Assembly: GCA_964490845.1 (NCBI GenBank)
Contig: CAZBED010000002.1
Location: 124,001-188,000 of the forward strand
Reading direction: 5' to 3'
DNA length: 64,000 bases
From: JADJSS01 sp964490845
GTDB taxonomy: Bacteria; Bacteroidota; Bacteroidia; Chitinophagales; JADIYW01
Made by a program: the position numbers and the translations under genes. Below are positions 25,338-34,934 of the stretch, piece after piece. Position 1 is the stretch's first letter. Every line of letters begins with the position of its first letter. Below the pieces are notes generated by a model that saw only the letters and a list, made by a program, of their open reading frames with translations, did no database searches and was not told where the DNA came from.

Positions 25338-26411
25338 ATGCAACAGTTTTCAGAAGAAGATATCAGGCTGGTCGATGTTCTTGAATCGTTCAAGAGCTAT
25401 TTGATATACTTACTTAAGAAGTGGTATATTTCTATTCTTGGCGTGGGAGCGCTGACTGCTGCTGGTTTCTTTTATGCAAAACTGACGCCGCCGACTTATG
25501 TCGCCAATATCTCGTTTAATGCGGTGGATTCCCGTGCCAGCGCCATGGGCGGCCTTATGTCTATGATGGGGGTTTCTTTTGCGGGAGGTTCTTCAAATGA
25601 TGTATTGACCGGTATTTTTTCATCAAGGAATATTTTCCTGAACGCCATGCTGGATTATATGGATGTGGATGGTAAAAAAGAGAAGATTGCCAATGTCTAT
25701 ATGCATGCCTACAAGTATGACGAAGGTTTTGATGAAGATCCGGAATGGAAAGGTTTCAAGTTTAAGGCAAACAGTATAAGAGAGATTTCAAAGAAAGAGA
25801 TGGATTTATTGTCCATCATGTATGATGATTTTATTGGCGGATTGATGACGGCTGAATTTGATTTGCCTACAGGGATGATAAAAGCGGAAGTGGAAACACC
25901 GGATTACGAACTTTCCAGGCAATTGGGAGCTTCCATGTTGAGATATACTCTGCAGTTTTACCAGACTAAACAAGTGGAAAATGCTACGGCTTCTTATAAT
26001 AGTGTGTCTAAACGCTTTGATTCCATTTCACAGCAGATTGCCCTGCGGCAACGAATGGTGGCCGAATCACAGGATGAAAATCTCTTTAACAGAAAACGGC
26101 AGACAGTAGTTGAGCAGCAAAAACTGAATCAGGAAATCGCCACACTCAATGTCATGTTTAATGAGGCGGCTTCCTCCAGAGAAAATGCAAAAGCAGGTCT
26201 GACTCCGGCGAATAACATTATTCGTGTTGTGGATGATCCTATGTTTTCCACCGCTCCTAACCATTTAAGTAAATTATTATATACTGCTATTGGTTTTGCA
26301 GTCGGATTGATTTTAATCATTATCCCGTTGTTAATCAGCAAAGCAATACAAGACGGTCGCGAAGAAGACCGGTTAAAGCAGGCAGCGGCCGGTACTGCGA
26401 GTGCTCAGTAA
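25338..26411 (+). CDS. Wzz/Wzc-like chain-length determinant (no kinase domain)
   Basis: The 357-residue inner-membrane protein has a helix near 34-52 (WYISILGVGALTAAGFFYA) and another near 308-330 (TAIGFAVGLILIIIPLLIS) enclosing a periplasmic coiled-coil domain. The second helix follows a proline-containing segment (DDPMFSTAPNHLSK), as in Wzz proteins. There is no C-terminal tyrosine-kinase domain. It would set polymer length and connect to the Wza-like channel encoded 8 bases upstream. The first PKS gene starts 37 bases downstream, in the same apparent operon. Confidence 0.88.
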   Translation: MQQFSEEDIRLVDVLESFKSYLIYLLKKWYISILGVGALTAAGFFYAKLTPPTYVANISFNAVDSRASAMGGLMSMMGVSFAGGSSNDVLTGIFSSRNIFLNAMLDYMDVDGKKEKIANVYMHAYKYDEGFDEDPEWKGFKFKANSIREISKKEMDLLSIMYDDFIGGLMTAEFDLPTGMIKAEVETPDYELSRQLGASMLRYTLQFYQTKQVENATASYNSVSKRFDSISQQIALRQRMVAESQDENLFNRKRQTVVEQQKLNQEIATLNVMFNEAASSRENAKAGLTPANNIIRVVDDPMFSTAPNHLSKLLYTAIGFAVGLILIIIPLLISKAIQDGREEDRLKQAAAGTASAQ

Positions 26412-26448
26412 GACTTCTTTTTTTAAAGAATTTAGTTAATTTTAATAC

Positions 26449-29400
26449 ATGCAAACGCATCCTTCAAACACTTCTAAGTTAGAACCTTTGGCCATTATTG
26501 GCATCGGATGCCGTTTTCCGGGAAACGTACATTCCTTGGATGATTTATGGAATCTACTCATCAGCAAAACAGATGCTATCAGTGATTATCCTTCATCCAG
26601 AAACAGCAATGCGGACGATTATGTGGACAGCAACCGCGAGAAGCATAAAATAATCACCAAACGTGGCGGCTTTATTGAAAATATAGAATATTTTGACGCG
26701 GACTTTTTTAATATCTCGCCGCTGGAAGCGGAAAAGATAGACCCCGCACAACGACTGCTGTTGGAAGTAACGCAAGAGGCGATAGAAAATGCAGGATTGA
26801 CAGAAAATATATTGCAAGATTCCAACACCGGCGTATTTGCAGGCAACTGGACCAGCGACTATGAACATCGCCTTCAAAAGGCCAATCAGGATATTGATGT
26901 TTACGCCACTACCGGCAGCGGGCGTTATGCGCTTTCCGGCAGGGTATCGTATTTTTATAATTTGCAGGGGCCATCCCTGACGGTAGATACCGCTTGCTCT
27001 TCTTCAATAGTCGCGCTGAATATAGCCGCACAAAGTTTGCGTTCCGGTGAGTGTGATATGGCATTCGTAGGTGCATCTAATACCATTACGGATTTCTTTG
27101 TATCTGTTGGTTATTCCCGTTCGGGCTTATTGTCTGAATACGGAGAATGCCGTTTTGGTGATGAGAAATCAACGGGTTATGTACGCAGTGAAGGAGCCGC
27201 GATGATTATCGTAAAACGTTTAAGTGATGCGGTGAATGATGGAGACAGAATTCATGCTCTCGTATTGTCTACCGCCTGTAACAGCGACGGGCAGTCTCAT
27301 AAAAATCTGTTTGCACCCAGTGCCACCACTCAGGAAATCATGATTCGCAAAGCCATCAAAAATTCAGGAATCCATCCGAATGATATCATCTATGTGGAGG
27401 CGCATGGAACAGGCACCAAGGCAGGAGACCCAACAGAAATTAAATCTATCTGGAATGCGTTATCGGATAACAGGACTACAGAGGATAAGCTATATGCAGG
27501 CTCCGTAAAGACGAATTTCGGACATACGGAAGCCGCAGCTGGATTAGCAGGTATGCTGAAGGTGATCACTTCCATTCAGCATAAGACAATATTGCCGAGT
27601 CTCCATTTCGACAACCCCAATCCTAAAGTTGCATGGAATGAAATTGGATTGACCATCCCGAAAGAACCAATTCCCTGGGTGCAGGACAAACCGCTGATTG
27701 CCGGTGTCAATACATTTGGAATTACAGGTACTAATGCACATGCCATTTTAAGCGAAGCGCCGAAACACATTTCAAAAGAGGTAGAACTTAGGAAGGATAT
27801 TTATGTACTTCCTCTAACGGCAAAAGATGAACAGGCATTGCTGCAACTGGCAAAAAAATATGCGGAGTTTATTGCTGCATCTGATATTGCTGTGGAAGAC
27901 ATTTGTGCAATGGCGGCATTGCGCCGTACACATTATCCCATGAGAGAAGTCTTTGTTGCAGATAGCAAAGAAATGTTGCTGGAAAAAATAAGAGATTTTG
28001 TCGATAACAATGCTTACGAGTCAAAAAAAATATTTAATAAGGAAGACGCAGTACAAACCGTTTTTATTTTTCCCGGACAAGGAGCGCAATGGATACAGAT
28101 GGGCAAGGCACTTTATGAGAAAGAACTGGTATACCGTACTGCTCTGGACGAAATCAATCTGGTGTATAAGAATTACGTATCCTGGGATTTGCTGGAGGAG
28201 CTGAATAAAGATGAGCAGGAATCACGCCTGCATGAAATCGATATTGTGCAGCCTGCTTTGGTAGCGGTGGAAATAGCACTGGCAAATTTGTGGATGAGCA
28301 AAGGTGTCTTTCCGGATGTGGTGGTTGGCCATAGCATGGGAGAAGTTGCGGCCGCTTATGTAGCCGGCAATATTACCCTGCACGAAGCAGCACAGATTAT
28401 TATTATCCGCAGCCGGCTGATGAAGCAGGTAAGCGGCAAAGGAGAGATGGGTGCTACAGATCTGACAGTAGAGGAAGCGAATGAATTATTGAAAGAACTC
28501 GAAGGTAAACTGGCTATAGCTGTAATGAACAGCACGAACTCAACGGTGCTATCCGGCGATTCCGAGGCACTCAACGCCGTTTTTGCGGTTCTAGAACAAC
28601 AGGGAAGATTCAACAGAAAGGTAAAAGTGGATGTCGCCTCCCATTCGCCGCAGATGGATGGCATCAAAGATGTGCTGCAGAAAAGTCTGGAACATCTCCG
28701 GCCGAAAGATGCTTCCGTTCAGTTTTATTCTACGGTATACAACGGATTTAAAAACGGGCAAGAATTAGATGCAGCGTATTGGGCAAGTAATTTACGCCAG
28801 CCGGTGCAGTTTGGAAATGCCATTCACCATCTGTCAGAAAAGCACCATGTCGTTTATATTGAAATGAGCCCGCATCCAACTTTGCTGCATGCCATCAACG
28901 AAAACCTGCTATCCGCCGAACATAAAGTGAAAAGCGTTGGTTCTTTTATGAGAGAACGAGACGAACAACTTTCGTTTTATGAAAATTTTACGGAGCTCTT
29001 TAATTCAAATGTTCCATTTGACTGGACAACGGTATATCCGGAAATAAGAACATTTGTCGAGTTGCCCACCTATGCCTGGCAAAAAGAACGATATTGGATT
29101 GATGCTGTGCCAATGGTTGTTCAGCAATCTGCAACTGGTACCAAAAATATAGACAATAACCTCTATGAATTACAGTGGGAGGAAGTTATCCTGAAGCCCG
29201 AATTATCAGCAAAGAAAATTCTGGTTATAAAAGATACGTATGGATATTATCAGCAGATAGAAAATTTACTGAAAGAAAAAGGGTGTGTTGTTCAGGTACT
29301 CGATTTTAAAGAGGAACTGACCGGAGTCGAAGCGGATATCGTATTGCACATGCGCAGCTTGTACAAGGATTCAACGTACAGTTATTATTATGATTGCGGG

Positions 29401-30933
29401 GTGGATTCACTGCAACGTATTGTACGGTATTTTTCAGAAAAGAAATACACGAAAATCTGCATACTTACGAATGGTGCGCAGATCCTGGAAAAAGATAATC
29501 AAGCTAATCTGAATGCAGCCTTATTAACAGGGTTGCTTCGATCCGTTCAGAATGAATACAGCAATGTTTCATTCGTTCAGCTGGATATATCCAATTACAT
29601 TCATGAACCGGAACTGCGTCAGATTCCGTCACTCTTATTCGCTGAAGAATCTTATAAAGAGCTGGCGATAAGGGCTGAGAAATTATATACTCCTGCCATC
29701 GTGAAACAAACGGCAACTTCTCTCACTAAAATGATATTGCCGGAGGCAACGTACATAGTGACCGGGGGCAATAATGGATTAGGACTGGAAACAGTAAAAT
29801 GGCTGTCAGAAAAAGGTGCAAAAGATATTGCTATTATCAGCAGAAGCGGCCTGAATGCAACTGCTCAGGCGGAAGTTCATCTCTTGGAAAAAAAAGGTGT
29901 AAGGATAATTTCATATCTGGCGGATGTTGCAAGTGAGAGTGAGGTCAGTCAGGTTGTTGAACAAATCCGTATAAAACAACCAACCATAAAAGGCGTGTTT
30001 CATGCTGCCGGCGTGCTGGACGATACCATGTTCGAGAATCTTAGCCGTGAAAAATTTGAACATACGCTACAGGCAAAAGCAAACGGCGCATGGAATCTGC
30101 ACCGCCTGTTTTCTGAAAATAGCCTGGATATCTTTGTGGTATATTCTTCTGTTATTGGAATCTTAGGGGCTGCGGGACAAAGTAATTATGCAGCGGCTAA
30201 TACCTTTCTGGATACGTTGGTACACTACCGAAGACACCATCATCTTGCCGGATTATCCGTTAATTTTGGAACTATAGCCGATATTGGGTTGGCGGCAAGG
30301 CAGGAAAACCGAGGTGACAGGTTAAAAGATTTCGGATTGCAGCCTATTCCGCGAAAGGAATTGTCCCATTATTTCGACAGATTGTTTCTGAGTGCCGACG
30401 GACAACTGATGGCGATGAATATTGACTTTGAGAAATGGGTGGACAACAATCCAAAAGCCGCATTAAACCCGTTATATGCCAAAGTATCTACAAAATCGGC
30501 TATAACGGATAAAGAAGAGAAGCCCGCTGCATTTTCCGGGTTTCCCGAGGCAGTAAAATATGCAAAACAGCAGATAAAAACGGCAATAGCATCCGTAACC
30601 AAAATGAATGCTTTAAAAATAAAAGAAGACGATACGTTTAAGAGTTACGGCGTGGATTCCCTGCTGGCATTGCAGATAAAAAATAAACTGCAGAAAGAAC
30701 TGGCGGTTACACTGAATGTGTCTGTTATCTGGTCCCATCCGACGGTGAATAAATTAGCGGAGCATATTGCTAAACAACTAGAACTGATACAGACGAAACA
30801 AGAAGAGCTGACAAATAAGTTACCGGAAGTTAAAATTGAAGAGCCTGTTCTGCATTCAGCATCGATAGAGCAAGAAGTGGAAAGCCTGAGTCTGGAAGAA
30901 CTTCTGAAACAACTGAATGATAAAGTAAACTAA
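26449..30933 (+). CDS. Type I modular polyketide synthase, KS-AT-KR-ACP
   Basis: The 1494-residue protein starts directly with a ketosynthase (active Cys183 in DTACSSS, His319 in EAHGTGT, His359 in NFGHTEAAAG). The acyltransferase follows (about 540-840; Ser629 in GHSMGE). Its specificity motifs DIVQPA and VASH (729-732) resemble methylmalonyl-type AT domains. Residues about 890-1090 form the KR structural half; the catalytic KR (about 1100-1290) has TGGNNGLG, VLDD (B-type) and the Ser/Tyr region ending QSNYAAAN. The ACP Ser1404 lies in GVDSLLAL. The C-terminus (LEELLKQLNDKVN) looks like a docking helix. No loading module, dehydratase or thioesterase is present. It is expressed with the next PKS, 18 bases away. 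The starter unit is unknown. Confidence 0.94.
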   Translation: MQTHPSNTSKLEPLAIIGIGCRFPGNVHSLDDLWNLLISKTDAISDYPSSRNSNADDYVDSNREKHKIITKRGGFIENIEYFDADFFNISPLEAEKIDPAQRLLLEVTQEAIENAGLTENILQDSNTGVFAGNWTSDYEHRLQKANQDIDVYATTGSGRYALSGRVSYFYNLQGPSLTVDTACSSSIVALNIAAQSLRSGECDMAFVGASNTITDFFVSVGYSRSGLLSEYGECRFGDEKSTGYVRSEGAAMIIVKRLSDAVNDGDRIHALVLSTACNSDGQSHKNLFAPSATTQEIMIRKAIKNSGIHPNDIIYVEAHGTGTKAGDPTEIKSIWNALSDNRTTEDKLYAGSVKTNFGHTEAAAGLAGMLKVITSIQHKTILPSLHFDNPNPKVAWNEIGLTIPKEPIPWVQDKPLIAGVNTFGITGTNAHAILSEAPKHISKEVELRKDIYVLPLTAKDEQALLQLAKKYAEFIAASDIAVEDICAMAALRRTHYPMREVFVADSKEMLLEKIRDFVDNNAYESKKIFNKEDAVQTVFIFPGQGAQWIQMGKALYEKELVYRTALDEINLVYKNYVSWDLLEELNKDEQESRLHEIDIVQPALVAVEIALANLWMSKGVFPDVVVGHSMGEVAAAYVAGNITLHEAAQIIIIRSRLMKQVSGKGEMGATDLTVEEANELLKELEGKLAIAVMNSTNSTVLSGDSEALNAVFAVLEQQGRFNRKVKVDVASHSPQMDGIKDVLQKSLEHLRPKDASVQFYSTVYNGFKNGQELDAAYWASNLRQPVQFGNAIHHLSEKHHVVYIEMSPHPTLLHAINENLLSAEHKVKSVGSFMRERDEQLSFYENFTELFNSNVPFDWTTVYPEIRTFVELPTYAWQKERYWIDAVPMVVQQSATGTKNIDNNLYELQWEEVILKPELSAKKILVIKDTYGYYQQIENLLKEKGCVVQVLDFKEELTGVEADIVLHMRSLYKDSTYSYYYDCGVDSLQRIVRYFSEKKYTKICILTNGAQILEKDNQANLNAALLTGLLRSVQNEYSNVSFVQLDISNYIHEPELRQIPSLLFAEESYKELAIRAEKLYTPAIVKQTATSLTKMILPEATYIVTGGNNGLGLETVKWLSEKGAKDIAIISRSGLNATAQAEVHLLEKKGVRIISYLADVASESEVSQVVEQIRIKQPTIKGVFHAAGVLDDTMFENLSREKFEHTLQAKANGAWNLHRLFSENSLDIFVVYSSVIGILGAAGQSNYAAANTFLDTLVHYRRHHHLAGLSVNFGTIADIGLAARQENRGDRLKDFGLQPIPRKELSHYFDRLFLSADGQLMAMNIDFEKWVDNNPKAALNPLYAKVSTKSAITDKEEKPAAFSGFPEAVKYAKQQIKTAIASVTKMNALKIKEDDTFKSYGVDSLLALQIKNKLQKELAVTLNVSVIWSHPTVNKLAEHIAKQLELIQTKQEELTNKLPEVKIEEPVLHSASIEQEVESLSLEELLKQLNDKVN

Positions 30934-30951
30934 CCTGCGAAGTGAGCACAC

Positions 30952-33900
30952 ATGAATGACGAACAACTAAAACAGATGCAGCAATTGCTCCAAAAATCTT
31001 TGATTAAAATAAAGACACTGGAAGCAGAACTGGAAAACATAAAGCCAACGTCGGTTGCGCCCCTTAATATAAAAGAGCCGGTAGTGATAGTAGGTTGTGG
31101 TGTACGATTGCCCAAAAATATTAATACCACGGAAAAATTATGGCAGTTGATTCAGGAAAAGAAATCGGCGGTAACGGAAATACCGAAGGACAGATTTGAT
31201 GTGAATGAAATTTATGACGTGGATGGCAATGCAGTTGGAAAAACCAATGCGCGTTTCGGTACGTTTTTGGAAAATGATATCCGTGCGTTTGATGCCCCTT
31301 TCTTTTCCATTTCTCCCCGCGAAGCCAAGTGTATTGACCCGCTGCAGCGAATGGTGCTGGAGGTGGCTTATGAAGCCTTCGAGCATGCGGGCATACCAAG
31401 CCATCAACTGAAAGGAAGCAGGACGGGTGTTTATATGGCGCTGGGGAATTCCGATTATATTACCGCACGATTCAGAAGTGGCAATCTGGAAACCGTCGAT
31501 TTGTATGATACAACCGGAATCTTATTCGGTACTGCCGGTGGCCGAGTTTCTTTTTTGTATGATTTCTGCGGGCCGAGCTATAATGTTGATGCGGCATGTG
31601 CTTCCACACTGCTGGCCATGCACCTGGCAAAAGAAGACTTGCAGAAAAATACGATAGATTTGGCTGTTGTGGCTTCCGCCAATTTATTGCTGACGCCGGA
31701 AATGTTTGTAGGGTTATCCAAACTGGGTTCGTTGTCTTCCACGAATCAGTGCAAGGCATTCGCAGACGATTGCGACGGTTATGTGCGCGGCGAAGGATGC
31801 GGGGTAGTATTGCTTAAGAGAAACAGTGATGCAGAAAAAAATAATGATACAATTGAATTAATCATCAAAGGGTCTTCTGTAAAGCATAATGGAAATACGA
31901 ACGGCTTCACTGCGCCGAATCCGGAGGTGATTTCTTCTAACATAAAAGAAGCTTTGTCGGAAGCAGGAATTGATGTGAACGATGTGGCTTTTGTAGAATC
32001 TCATGGTATCGGCAATCGATTTACAGATGCCGTAGAGGTACAGTCTATCCATGAAGGTTATATCGGCAGAACACGTCCGATTTATGTTGGTTCAGTAAAA
32101 GCGAATATTGGCCACCTCGAAGCGGGAACGGGTATGCCCATGTTGTTCAAGGTAATAGAGGCAGTTAAACACCGGACTATCCCGGCGCAGATAAATATTA
32201 AGGCATTAAATCAGGATGTAGACTGGGATGCCATACAGTCAAAAATTCCGCTAGAAAACAGTGTATGGGAAGCAGTTGGAGAAAACCCACTGTATGCGGC
32301 TATTAATCTTTCAGGGTACAGTGGTACCAATGCACACATGATTTTTGAAGCGCCGAAGCTCAAAAGGATATCTGATGAGATTGCCGGTCCGTTTCATTTT
32401 ATATTAAGCGCCAAAGATGCCGTTGCTTTAAAGAACACAGCACAAAAATATCTGGATGACCGAAGCTGGTTGGATAAATATACATTAACGGAAATTTGCT
32501 ATACCCTGCAAGAAGGAAGAAATCATTTTGATTATTCGGTTTCCATTTTGGCAGAAAACAAACAGGATATCCTTGATGGGCTGAATGATTTTATATCGGG
32601 AAATAAATCTGAAAAATATGTCGTCTCCAACCCGGAGATACACAGGAACAACGAACCGGCATTTTTATTTACAGGCCAAGGCGCGCAGTATTTTGGAATG
32701 TGTAAAGGGTATTATGATGCTTTTGAGCTGTTCAGAAAAGTGGTGGATGAATGCGATGAAATGCTGAAGCCGCATTTGGAATTTTCCATAAAAGATATCC
32801 TGTGGGGAGCTGGCATTGACAAGAATTTACTGCACCAGACAAAGTATACCCAACCGGCTCTGTTCGTGGTGGAATATGCACTCGCCAGATTTTGGATGAG
32901 TGTCGGCGTTCAGCCTTCCGTGCTGATAGGGCATAGCATTGGCGAGATAGTGGCATTGGCGGTCGCCAATGTATTTTCGCTGCAGGATGCGTTGAAGCTG
33001 GTGGTGGCCCGCGCTGCGCTGATGAATGCTTTGCCCGCTGAAACCGGAGGAATGGCGTCGGTGTTTTGCGATGAAGAAACTTTGCGTCCGTTTTTGCAAG
33101 ACGCATCTGTAGACCTGGCTGCGGTTAATTCCGTCAAAAACTGCACGGTTTCCGGTAAAAAAGAAGACATACAATCCTTTGTAGAGAAATTAAAAGAACA
33201 TAATATAAAAGCGATACCGCTGAATGTTTCCCATGCGTTTCATTCACGGTTAATGGAGCCGGTATTAGAAAGGTTTACCGCCTTTGCGCAACAGATTCCT
33301 GTGAAGACACCTGACATTCCGGTGATATCCAACCTGACCGGCAGAAAGATTTCCAGACAGGAACTGAGTGCTGATTATTTTTCCAAACATATCCGGAATG
33401 CTGTGCAGTTTTGCGCCGGTGTACAATATCTGGAGCAACATCAGCAGACCGCTGTTTATCTTGAAGTCGGGCCAACACCGGTTTTAATCAGTCTGGCCAA
33501 ACAAACTAATACTCATGAGCATGCGGTATGGTTGTCTTCCGCCAGAAAAGATGAAGACAATACGCTTCATTTCCATCAAACACTACAGCAACTCTATTCA
33601 GCGGGAATACCGATTAAGTGGACCCGATTGTATTCCGGAAAAATGATTAACCGGGTACTATTGCCAACATACGGTTGGAACCGGAAAGTGTATTGGGAAA
33701 GTCCAGTATTTGGAAAAAAGTCTACAGTTTATAGCCCACAGTCTGCAGTGACCGATAAAAGTGGCGGACAGTTGGTGGCTGTTGACCGTCGGCCCAATAC
33801 ACCAAAAGCGACGCGAGAAACACTGTTAGCGTATATGCAGATTGAGGCGGCAAAAGTTTTGGGGCTGGAAGCCGGACAAAAAGTGGACATCCATAAAACC

Positions 33901-34218
33901 TACCGTGAGCAGGGGTTTGACAGCATGATGAGCGGTGAGTTTCTGATGCTGCTGGAAAAACATATTGGCGCTGAATTGCGCATGGAGACGCTGCATCAGT
34001 ATAATACGCCCAAAGAACTGCACCGTTATCTCATTGACACTTACTTTGGCGGTGGAGAAATTGATACAACACAGGCCATTACAATGGCAGATATCATGTT
34101 TAATCAGGAAATGGAAAGTATGCACCACGAGAATTGGCATGAAATTAAACCGGAAGATAATGCATTGCTTCGATGGTTTAAGAAATTTGACAAACTGGTT
34201 CCAAGTGTTAAAGATTAA
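30952..34218 (+). CDS. Type I modular polyketide synthase, KS-AT-ACP
   Basis: The 1088-residue protein opens with a coiled-coil (QMQQLLQKSLIKIKTLEAEL) suited to docking with the upstream PKS. The KS has Cys216 (DAACAST), His351 in SHGIGN rather than the usual AHGTGT, and His388 (NIGHLEAG). The AT has Ser662 (GHSIGE), with YTQPA and HAFH (761-764), the malonyl-CoA pattern. There is no KR, DH or ER. The ACP Ser991 lies in GFDSMMS, followed by about 97 residues whose last 50 (after GGGEID) match no domain I recognise. The AT-ACP linker contains a heptanucleotide repeat (33724-33751). It would add one unreduced malonate unit; release probably needs the next gene. Confidence 0.93.
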   Translation: MNDEQLKQMQQLLQKSLIKIKTLEAELENIKPTSVAPLNIKEPVVIVGCGVRLPKNINTTEKLWQLIQEKKSAVTEIPKDRFDVNEIYDVDGNAVGKTNARFGTFLENDIRAFDAPFFSISPREAKCIDPLQRMVLEVAYEAFEHAGIPSHQLKGSRTGVYMALGNSDYITARFRSGNLETVDLYDTTGILFGTAGGRVSFLYDFCGPSYNVDAACASTLLAMHLAKEDLQKNTIDLAVVASANLLLTPEMFVGLSKLGSLSSTNQCKAFADDCDGYVRGEGCGVVLLKRNSDAEKNNDTIELIIKGSSVKHNGNTNGFTAPNPEVISSNIKEALSEAGIDVNDVAFVESHGIGNRFTDAVEVQSIHEGYIGRTRPIYVGSVKANIGHLEAGTGMPMLFKVIEAVKHRTIPAQINIKALNQDVDWDAIQSKIPLENSVWEAVGENPLYAAINLSGYSGTNAHMIFEAPKLKRISDEIAGPFHFILSAKDAVALKNTAQKYLDDRSWLDKYTLTEICYTLQEGRNHFDYSVSILAENKQDILDGLNDFISGNKSEKYVVSNPEIHRNNEPAFLFTGQGAQYFGMCKGYYDAFELFRKVVDECDEMLKPHLEFSIKDILWGAGIDKNLLHQTKYTQPALFVVEYALARFWMSVGVQPSVLIGHSIGEIVALAVANVFSLQDALKLVVARAALMNALPAETGGMASVFCDEETLRPFLQDASVDLAAVNSVKNCTVSGKKEDIQSFVEKLKEHNIKAIPLNVSHAFHSRLMEPVLERFTAFAQQIPVKTPDIPVISNLTGRKISRQELSADYFSKHIRNAVQFCAGVQYLEQHQQTAVYLEVGPTPVLISLAKQTNTHEHAVWLSSARKDEDNTLHFHQTLQQLYSAGIPIKWTRLYSGKMINRVLLPTYGWNRKVYWESPVFGKKSTVYSPQSAVTDKSGGQLVAVDRRPNTPKATRETLLAYMQIEAAKVLGLEAGQKVDIHKTYREQGFDSMMSGEFLMLLEKHIGAELRMETLHQYNTPKELHRYLIDTYFGGGEIDTTQAITMADIMFNQEMESMHHENWHEIKPEDNALLRWFKKFDKLVPSVKD
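33724..33751. repeat. Degenerate heptanucleotide tandem repeat inside the PKS linker
   Basis: Four 7-mers, ACAGTTT, ATAGCCC, ACAGTCT and GCAGTGA, lie in frame in the segment joining AT and ACP of the second PKS. They encode part of a non-conserved Ser/Val/Asp linker. The length (28 bases) equals that of the array at 8102-8129. Confidence 0.5.
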
Positions 34219-34232
34219 TCTATCCGGAGTCT

Positions 34233-34934
34233 ATGAAAGCAATTTTATTTCATCATGCCGGAGGAGATAAGTACGCTTACCGGAATTTACAGCAATCCCT
34301 TTTGCCTGAAATTTCCTGTATTGCCGTTGAGCTGCCTGGAAGAGGCGACCGTTTTTCAGAACCGCCTTTGTACACGATAGATGAAATGCTGAAAGATTTA
34401 TTTCTGCAAATCGAAGGCGAACTAACCGAAGAATATATTTTGGTGGGAATGAGTATGGGCGCTGTACTTGCCTTTTTGCTGACACATCAGCTGAATGAGA
34501 AAAACTTCCCTTTGCCTTCAGTTATCTTTCTCGCATCCAGATTGCCTTTCGCTCATTATGAAACTAAAGATAATTTACTGGAATTGCCGAGTGATGCTTT
34601 CTGGAAATTTATAGTAGCGTATGATGCCCGTTCTGAAACGATAGTAGAACATGAAGAGTTACGCGAAATAGTTGAACCGATACTGAAAGCGGACTTTATT
34701 GCGATGCAGCATTTCGACAGAAAGTTTGTCGGGTTAGCTCCGCTGAAAATACCCTGCTTTATTATGAATGGTAAAGATGATGTGCAACTCTATGATGCCA
34801 TTCGAATAAAAGAGTGGAATAACTACTTTACAGACAAGCCGGAATACAGATTATTTGCCGGAGGCCATTTCTTCCTGTACGAGGATGCAGAAGTATCCGG
34901 ATATATCAAATCAAAAATCAAACGTGAAAGATAA
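34233..34934 (+). CDS. Type II thioesterase (GrsT/RifR-like)
   Basis: The 233-residue alpha/beta hydrolase has the family opening (FHHAGGDKYAYR, about 5-16), LPGRGDRF (about 35), the nucleophile Ser74 in GMSMGA, and the catalytic His near the C-terminus in AGGHFFLYEDA. Stand-alone enzymes of this kind remove stalled acyl groups from carrier proteins and can release the product. No thioesterase domain is fused to either PKS here, so this is the only visible release candidate. It starts 14 bases after the PKS and overlaps the next gene by 11 bases. Confidence 0.9.
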   Translation: MKAILFHHAGGDKYAYRNLQQSLLPEISCIAVELPGRGDRFSEPPLYTIDEMLKDLFLQIEGELTEEYILVGMSMGAVLAFLLTHQLNEKNFPLPSVIFLASRLPFAHYETKDNLLELPSDAFWKFIVAYDARSETIVEHEELREIVEPILKADFIAMQHFDRKFVGLAPLKIPCFIMNGKDDVQLYDAIRIKEWNNYFTDKPEYRLFAGGHFFLYEDAEVSGYIKSKIKRER

